NCBI GenBank assembly: GCA_902786665.1
Contig: CADADN010000003.1
Location: 1 to 64,000 of the forward strand
Source of the DNA: an uncultured Prevotellaceae bacterium
GTDB taxonomy: Bacteria; Bacteroidota; Bacteroidia; Bacteroidales; Bacteroidaceae
Direction of reading: 5' to 3'
Length of the DNA stretch: 64,000 nucleotides
This document shows, piece after piece, positions 60,778-64,000 of this stretch (the stretch's first letter is position 1; each line of letters opens with the position of its first letter). The notes beneath the pieces were generated by a model. The model had not been told where the DNA came from and did not search any database. It was given only the letters and a program-made list of their open reading frames with translations. A program made the translations under genes and the position numbers.

Positions 60778-63170
60778 AGAAAAAGGCCAAACCAGAAAGC
60801 GTCGTTGCCTTCACGATGCTCATTTCTTCCTTCTTCATCGGCGCATGCTCCACTACGAGTGAAGTGCCGGAGGGGGAAAGGCTTTATACGGGCATCGACA
60901 AGGTGAAGTTTGAGAACTATGAGAAAAACGACCATTTCATCACAACACAGGAGGAGGTGCTGGCTGCTCTCGATTGCCCACCAAACGGCGCACTTTTTGG
61001 TAGTTCCTATTACCGCTCGCCCTTTCAGACTAGGTTGTGGATTTGGAACAAATACCATGACAAGGATACTCCTTTCGCCAAATGGATGACTAACTCCTTT
61101 GGTAAAGCTCCCGTCCTTTTTGACAATGTCAACCCAGAGTTGAGGGCGGCGGTGGCGCAATCCACACTCAACGTTCATGGATATTTTCAAGGAAAGGTAA
61201 CCGCATCGGAGGTGGTCGGAAGCAACCCCAAGAAAGCAAAGGTGGCCTACCAGGTGGACATGGGGCCGCTATATACTATCGATACTATGGCGTATGAGAA
61301 TTTTCCAGATGAAGCCAAGGCCTTGATAGATAGTACGATGGAGGATTCATATATCAAGGAAGGGGGGCCGTTTGATGTGGAGATTCTTGACAAGGAAAGG
61401 AACCGCATCTCACAATTGTTCCGAAATAACGGCTATTATTACTACCAGTCGGGCTATGCCTCTTACCTGGCAGACACCTTCGCTATACCGCAGAAAGCTG
61501 TTATGAAATTGCAATTGGCCGACAGTCTTCCCGCCAATGTCATGAAGCCTTGGTATGTGGGAAACACCACCGTCAATCTTAGGGAGACTCCAAGAGAAGA
61601 ATTGAAAGATTCGACGAAAAGAGGCTCCTTCCGCATCATCAAATTCAATGGAACAAGATCTCCGATGAGATCGGGGGTCATTTTCAATGACCTGAAACTC
61701 GAACATGGCAATTTGTTCTCCTATGACGATTATTTGGAGTCGGCAAGTAAAATCGGCAGTAATGGAATCTTCAGCTCGGTGGACTTCAATTTCACACCGC
61801 GTGACTCCACGATGGAATGCGATACACTTGACCTTACACTTAATTGCGTGTTTGACAAACCATACGATTTCTATGTGGAATCCAATCTTAAAGGAAAGAC
61901 AACCGGCTTCCTTGGTCCACAACTTGTCATTGGTCTCACCAAGAGAAACGCACTGAAAGGTGGGGAAAAACTCGATGTCAACCTGCATGGAAGCTATGAA
62001 TGGCAAACTGGTCACACTTTCGATGGTACTGATTCGAAAATCAACTCTTATGAATATGGTGGTGATGTGTCGCTCGAAATACCTCGAATACACTATCCAT
62101 GGGATTTCTTTAAAAAAAGAAAACCAGGACAGCGCAAGCCATTGACACCGGAACAACGAGAAAAGATGAGGCAGAGAAGACTCAAAAGACGTTCCTTCTC
62201 CACGCCGACAACCATCATCAAAGCTTCCAGCAACATGGTCAACCGTTCGGGCTATTTCAGAAGGCACATCGTTTCTGGGGAGTTGACATACAAGTTCCAG
62301 AAAAACGCCTTCTGGACCTTCCTCGTCACACCATTGTCTGTTGAGTACAACTATTTCAACCGACGAACCGACAAGTTTGTTGATATGTTGGTCGAACATC
62401 CGTATCTACTCGCCACCATGCAGGATGTCTTCATCAACAAAATGAAGGCTACAGCTACCTACACCAATGCCTCAACAAACAGGAATCCTTTCTTTTGCTC
62501 TGCTTCGGTTAGCGAGTCGGGAAACCTGCTCTCGTTGGGCTTCATGGCAGGAGGTAGGGAGTGGAACGAAAAAAACAAGGAACTGTTCAAGAACCCTTAT
62601 GCACAATTTGTAAAATTCGATACTGAGATGAGCAAATTGTGGAGACTGAGTGAAAGCAGTCAACTCGTGGGGCATGTGAGCGCGGGGATTGCCTTCCCTT
62701 TCGGAAATTCTGATTATGTTCCTTATACCGAACAGTATTGGGTGGGTGGCGCCAATAGTGTCAGGGCGTTTAATGTCAGAAGTTTGGGACCGGGAAAATT
62801 CCATTCCGACGATAAGAGATGGAGGTTTGTAGAGGAGGTGGGTAACGTTAAATTGCAAGCCAACCTTGAATATCGGACACGACTGCTTGGAAAACTATAT
62901 GGAGCCATGTTCCTGGATGCAGGCAATGTGTGGGATACCAAATCAATTGATGAGATGGATGAAACCACCTTCAAGGGCTCAAGGTTCTTCGATGACCTCG
63001 CACTTGGTACTGGCATAGGCTTACGCTATGACCTTGACTTCTTCGTTGTCAGGATAGACTGGGGTATAGGCATCCATGCGCCTTATGACACAGGGAAAAG
63101 CGGATATTTCAACATACCCTCTTTCAGGGACGGACAATGCCTGCATTTTGCCATAGGATATCCTTTCTGA
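60774..63170 (+). CDS. tamL: Omp85-family outer membrane lipoprotein TamL (TamA-like)
   Basis: A 798-residue protein: an N-terminal lipobox FIGAC with Cys25 followed by STTSEVPEGERLYTG, POTRA-like periplasmic domains (about residues 40-400, including LNVHGYFQGKVTASEV and FRNNGYYYYQ), and a C-terminal 16-stranded barrel with the Omp85 lid-loop-type region GGANSVRAFNVRSLGPG and the terminal strand ending HFAIGYPF. This lipidated TamA variant of Bacteroidetes is called TamL. It works with TamB, whose gene overlaps it by four bases. It should insert outer-membrane proteins or help lipid transport. The coding region ends 74 bases before tRNA-Val. Confidence 0.9.
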   Translation: MKKKAKPESVVAFTMLISSFFIGACSTTSEVPEGERLYTGIDKVKFENYEKNDHFITTQEEVLAALDCPPNGALFGSSYYRSPFQTRLWIWNKYHDKDTPFAKWMTNSFGKAPVLFDNVNPELRAAVAQSTLNVHGYFQGKVTASEVVGSNPKKAKVAYQVDMGPLYTIDTMAYENFPDEAKALIDSTMEDSYIKEGGPFDVEILDKERNRISQLFRNNGYYYYQSGYASYLADTFAIPQKAVMKLQLADSLPANVMKPWYVGNTTVNLRETPREELKDSTKRGSFRIIKFNGTRSPMRSGVIFNDLKLEHGNLFSYDDYLESASKIGSNGIFSSVDFNFTPRDSTMECDTLDLTLNCVFDKPYDFYVESNLKGKTTGFLGPQLVIGLTKRNALKGGEKLDVNLHGSYEWQTGHTFDGTDSKINSYEYGGDVSLEIPRIHYPWDFFKKRKPGQRKPLTPEQREKMRQRRLKRRSFSTPTTIIKASSNMVNRSGYFRRHIVSGELTYKFQKNAFWTFLVTPLSVEYNYFNRRTDKFVDMLVEHPYLLATMQDVFINKMKATATYTNASTNRNPFFCSASVSESGNLLSLGFMAGGREWNEKNKELFKNPYAQFVKFDTEMSKLWRLSESSQLVGHVSAGIAFPFGNSDYVPYTEQYWVGGANSVRAFNVRSLGPGKFHSDDKRWRFVEEVGNVKLQANLEYRTRLLGKLYGAMFLDAGNVWDTKSIDEMDETTFKGSRFFDDLALGTGIGLRYDLDFFVVRIDWGIGIHAPYDTGKSGYFNIPSFRDGQCLHFAIGYPF

Positions 63171-63189
63171 GAAAAAAACTTCAAAAATA

Positions 63190-63221
63190 TTTGGCACAAT
63201 CATTTTTTCTGCTTACCTTTG
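63190..63221 (+). promoter_or_regulatory. Promoter of the tRNA-Val/tRNA-Tyr unit
   Basis: TTTG (63190-63193) and TACCTTTG (63214-63221) are 20 bases apart, matching the Bacteroidetes promoter pattern. The second box ends 23 bases before tRNA-Val. Confidence 0.75.
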
Positions 63222-63244
63222 CAACCGCTATCACAAAAAGCGAT

Positions 63245-63319
63245 GGACGTTTAGCTCAGCTGGTTTAGAGTATCTGTCTGACAGACAGAGGGTCGACGGT
63301 TCGAATCCGCCAACGTCCA
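63245..63319 (+). tRNA. tRNA-Val (anticodon GAC)
   Basis: A 75-base cloverleaf: acceptor GGACGTT/AACGTCC with discriminator A, D arm with GCTC/GAGT, anticodon stem TCTGT/ACAGA with loop CTGACAG (anticodon GAC), and T arm GACGG/CCGCC (one mismatch) around TTCGAAT. CCA is not encoded. It reads the GUC codon. It is followed after six bases by tRNA-Tyr. Confidence 0.9.
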
Positions 63320-63325
63320 CAAAAA

Positions 63326-63408
63326 GGGTGTTTTCCAGAGTGGCCAAATGGGGCAGACTGTAAATCTGCTGTCTTTCGACTTCGGTGGTTCGAATCCATC
63401 AGCACCCA
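63326..63408 (+). tRNA. tRNA-Tyr (anticodon GTA)
   Basis: An 83-base class II tRNA with acceptor GGGTGTT/AGCACCC and discriminator A, anticodon loop CTGTAAA (anticodon GTA) closed by GCAGA/TCTGC, a long variable arm (GTCTTTCGAC region) and T arm GGTGG/CCATC around TTCGAAT. The long variable arm is expected for bacterial tRNA-Tyr. CCA is not encoded. Confidence 0.92.
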
Positions 63409-63418
63409 CTACAAAAAA

Positions 63419-63450
63419 GAGAGTCTTGTCTGACAAGACCCTCTTTTTTT
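63419..63450 (+). terminator. Rho-independent terminator of the tRNA unit
   Basis: GAGAGTCTTGT (63419-63429) pairs with ACAAGACCCTC (63433-63443) with one mismatch, followed by seven T residues. It ends the tRNA-Val/tRNA-Tyr transcript. Confidence 0.85.
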
Positions 63451-63567
63451 ATGACCTGTTTGTAGATTCTTTGGCCTGCCTTCTCCCAGATTGCTTTCTC
63501 CGTATGTCCCGCTTTGCCGGCGCTGTCCTTGAATACTTGAAGAGGAAGTCAGAAAAATGTCCCCATT

Positions 63568-63599
63568 TTTGGTAGGTTCGCATAATTCCACTACCTTTG
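63568..63599 (+). promoter_or_regulatory. Promoter of the YfhO-type gene
   Basis: TTTG (63568-63571) and TACCTTTG (63592-63599) lie 20 bases apart. The second box is 34 bases before the ATG at 63634. Confidence 0.7.
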
Positions 63600-63633
63600 C
63601 ACAAACATCTAAAACCATACCACATTATTAAAA

Positions 63634-64000
63634 ATGGAAAAACTGAAAAAAATACTGCCCGACATCATAGCTGTCGTGGCTTTCGTAATCATCGCATTCG
63701 CCTATTTCTTCCCTGCTGACTTCGAAGGGAGGATTCTCTATCAGCACGACACTGCAGCAGGAAGAGGGGCTGGACAAGAGGCTTTGGAATACTTCCAGAA
63801 GACAGGAGAGCGTACACGATGGACAAACTCCACATTTGGCGGTATGCCCACCTACCAGACATCACCGTCTTATAGCAGCACCGATGGCCTCTCGCAAGTG
63901 GTCAAAGCATACCATCTTTGGCTTCCAGACAACGTGTGGTATGTCTTCGTATATCTCTTGGGCTTCTACATCCTTATGCGAGCCTTCAATTTCAGACCTT
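63634..64000 (+). CDS. YfhO-family membrane protein, 5' part only
   Basis: The first 122 codons of a gene that continues beyond the window. The start MEKLKKILPDIIAVVAFVII is a membrane helix, followed by a periplasmic stretch with FEGRILYQHDTAAGRGAGQ, WTNSTFGGMPTYQ and a second helix (VWYVFVYLLGFYILM). This opening is characteristic of the large YfhO family proteins of Bacteroidetes, which have a GT-C-like membrane fold and are tied to cell-envelope glycosylation (lipoteichoic acid in Firmicutes). The function in this lineage is not known to me. It has its own strong promoter. Confidence 0.85.
   Translation, partial: MEKLKKILPDIIAVVAFVIIAFAYFFPADFEGRILYQHDTAAGRGAGQEALEYFQKTGERTRWTNSTFGGMPTYQTSPSYSSTDGLSQVVKAYHLWLPDNVWYVFVYLLGFYILMRAFNFRP

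Noticed and set aside
1-64000. CRISPR arrays, insertion sequences, prophage or integrase genes, SusC/SusD pairs
   Set aside because: Looked for by eye on both strands; no regularly spaced repeats, transposase or integrase motifs, or TonB-dependent receptor/SusD sequences were found.

Overview
The window looks like a chromosomal segment of a Bacteroidetes bacterium, most likely in the Prevotella group (order Bacteroidales). The reasons are the promoter grammar (repeated TAnnTTTG boxes, several with a TTTG box 18-20 bases upstream), the near absence of Shine-Dalgarno sequences, and lineage-typical families: class III fructose bisphosphatase, PorQ of the type IX secretion system (T9SS), a C10 cysteine protease with a T9SS-like tail, DUF4301, DUF1573, TamL and Tat-exported aldo/keto reductases with ferredoxin tails. 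The family calls rest on motifs read by eye; no database search was possible.

Layout. Bases 1-5.2 kb: a tRNA-Pro gene, secreted proteins of unknown role, a tyrosine-phosphatase-like protein and a large exported protein that may be a polysaccharide lyase. Bases 5.3-13.4 kb, minus strand: a glycosyltransferase-like gene with fbp, then a six-gene operon (lipoprotein, rsmG, metallo-hydrolase, ruvC, double ABC ATPase, small secreted protein) in which every junction overlaps. Bases 13.6-19.0 kb: a redox island with a membrane polyferredoxin and two Tat-exported aldo/keto reductase-ferredoxin proteins, with xseB and a small orphan gene between them. Bases 19.3-22.8 kb: a tiny secreted protein that is little more than a sorting-like domain, an ECF sigma factor, an iron alcohol dehydrogenase and a MATE transporter. 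Bases 23.0-31.7 kb: an operon of alpha-2-macroglobulin, DUF1573 protein, meaB and ispH.

Bases 31.7-36.7 kb: a C10 protease gene flanked by a 15-bp inverted repeat, converging on cmk and porQ. Bases 36.8-41.3 kb: tonB-like gene, prenyl synthase, unknown, tatD-like, PagL-like outer membrane protein. Bases 41.4-46.5 kb: a RelA-type (p)ppGpp synthetase, a divergent DUF4301 gene and an MFS transporter. Bases 46.6-55.6 kb: a PMT/ArnT-like glycosyltransferase followed by pectin/arabinan-type functions (double GH43, GH28, a DUF4353-like lipoprotein) and a secreted phosphatase. Bases 56.0-63.2 kb: tamB-tamL. The end holds tRNA-Val, tRNA-Tyr and the start of a YfhO-type membrane protein gene.

No insertion sequence, prophage, CRISPR array, plasmid or replication origin was seen. 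The less ordinary signals are the ferredoxin/aldo-keto reductase island, DUF4301 read as a UDP-sugar pyrophosphorylase-like enzyme, the sorting-domain-only secreted protein, the inverted repeat around the C10 protease gene, and a shared 9-base periodic repeat found at two gene ends 32 kb apart.
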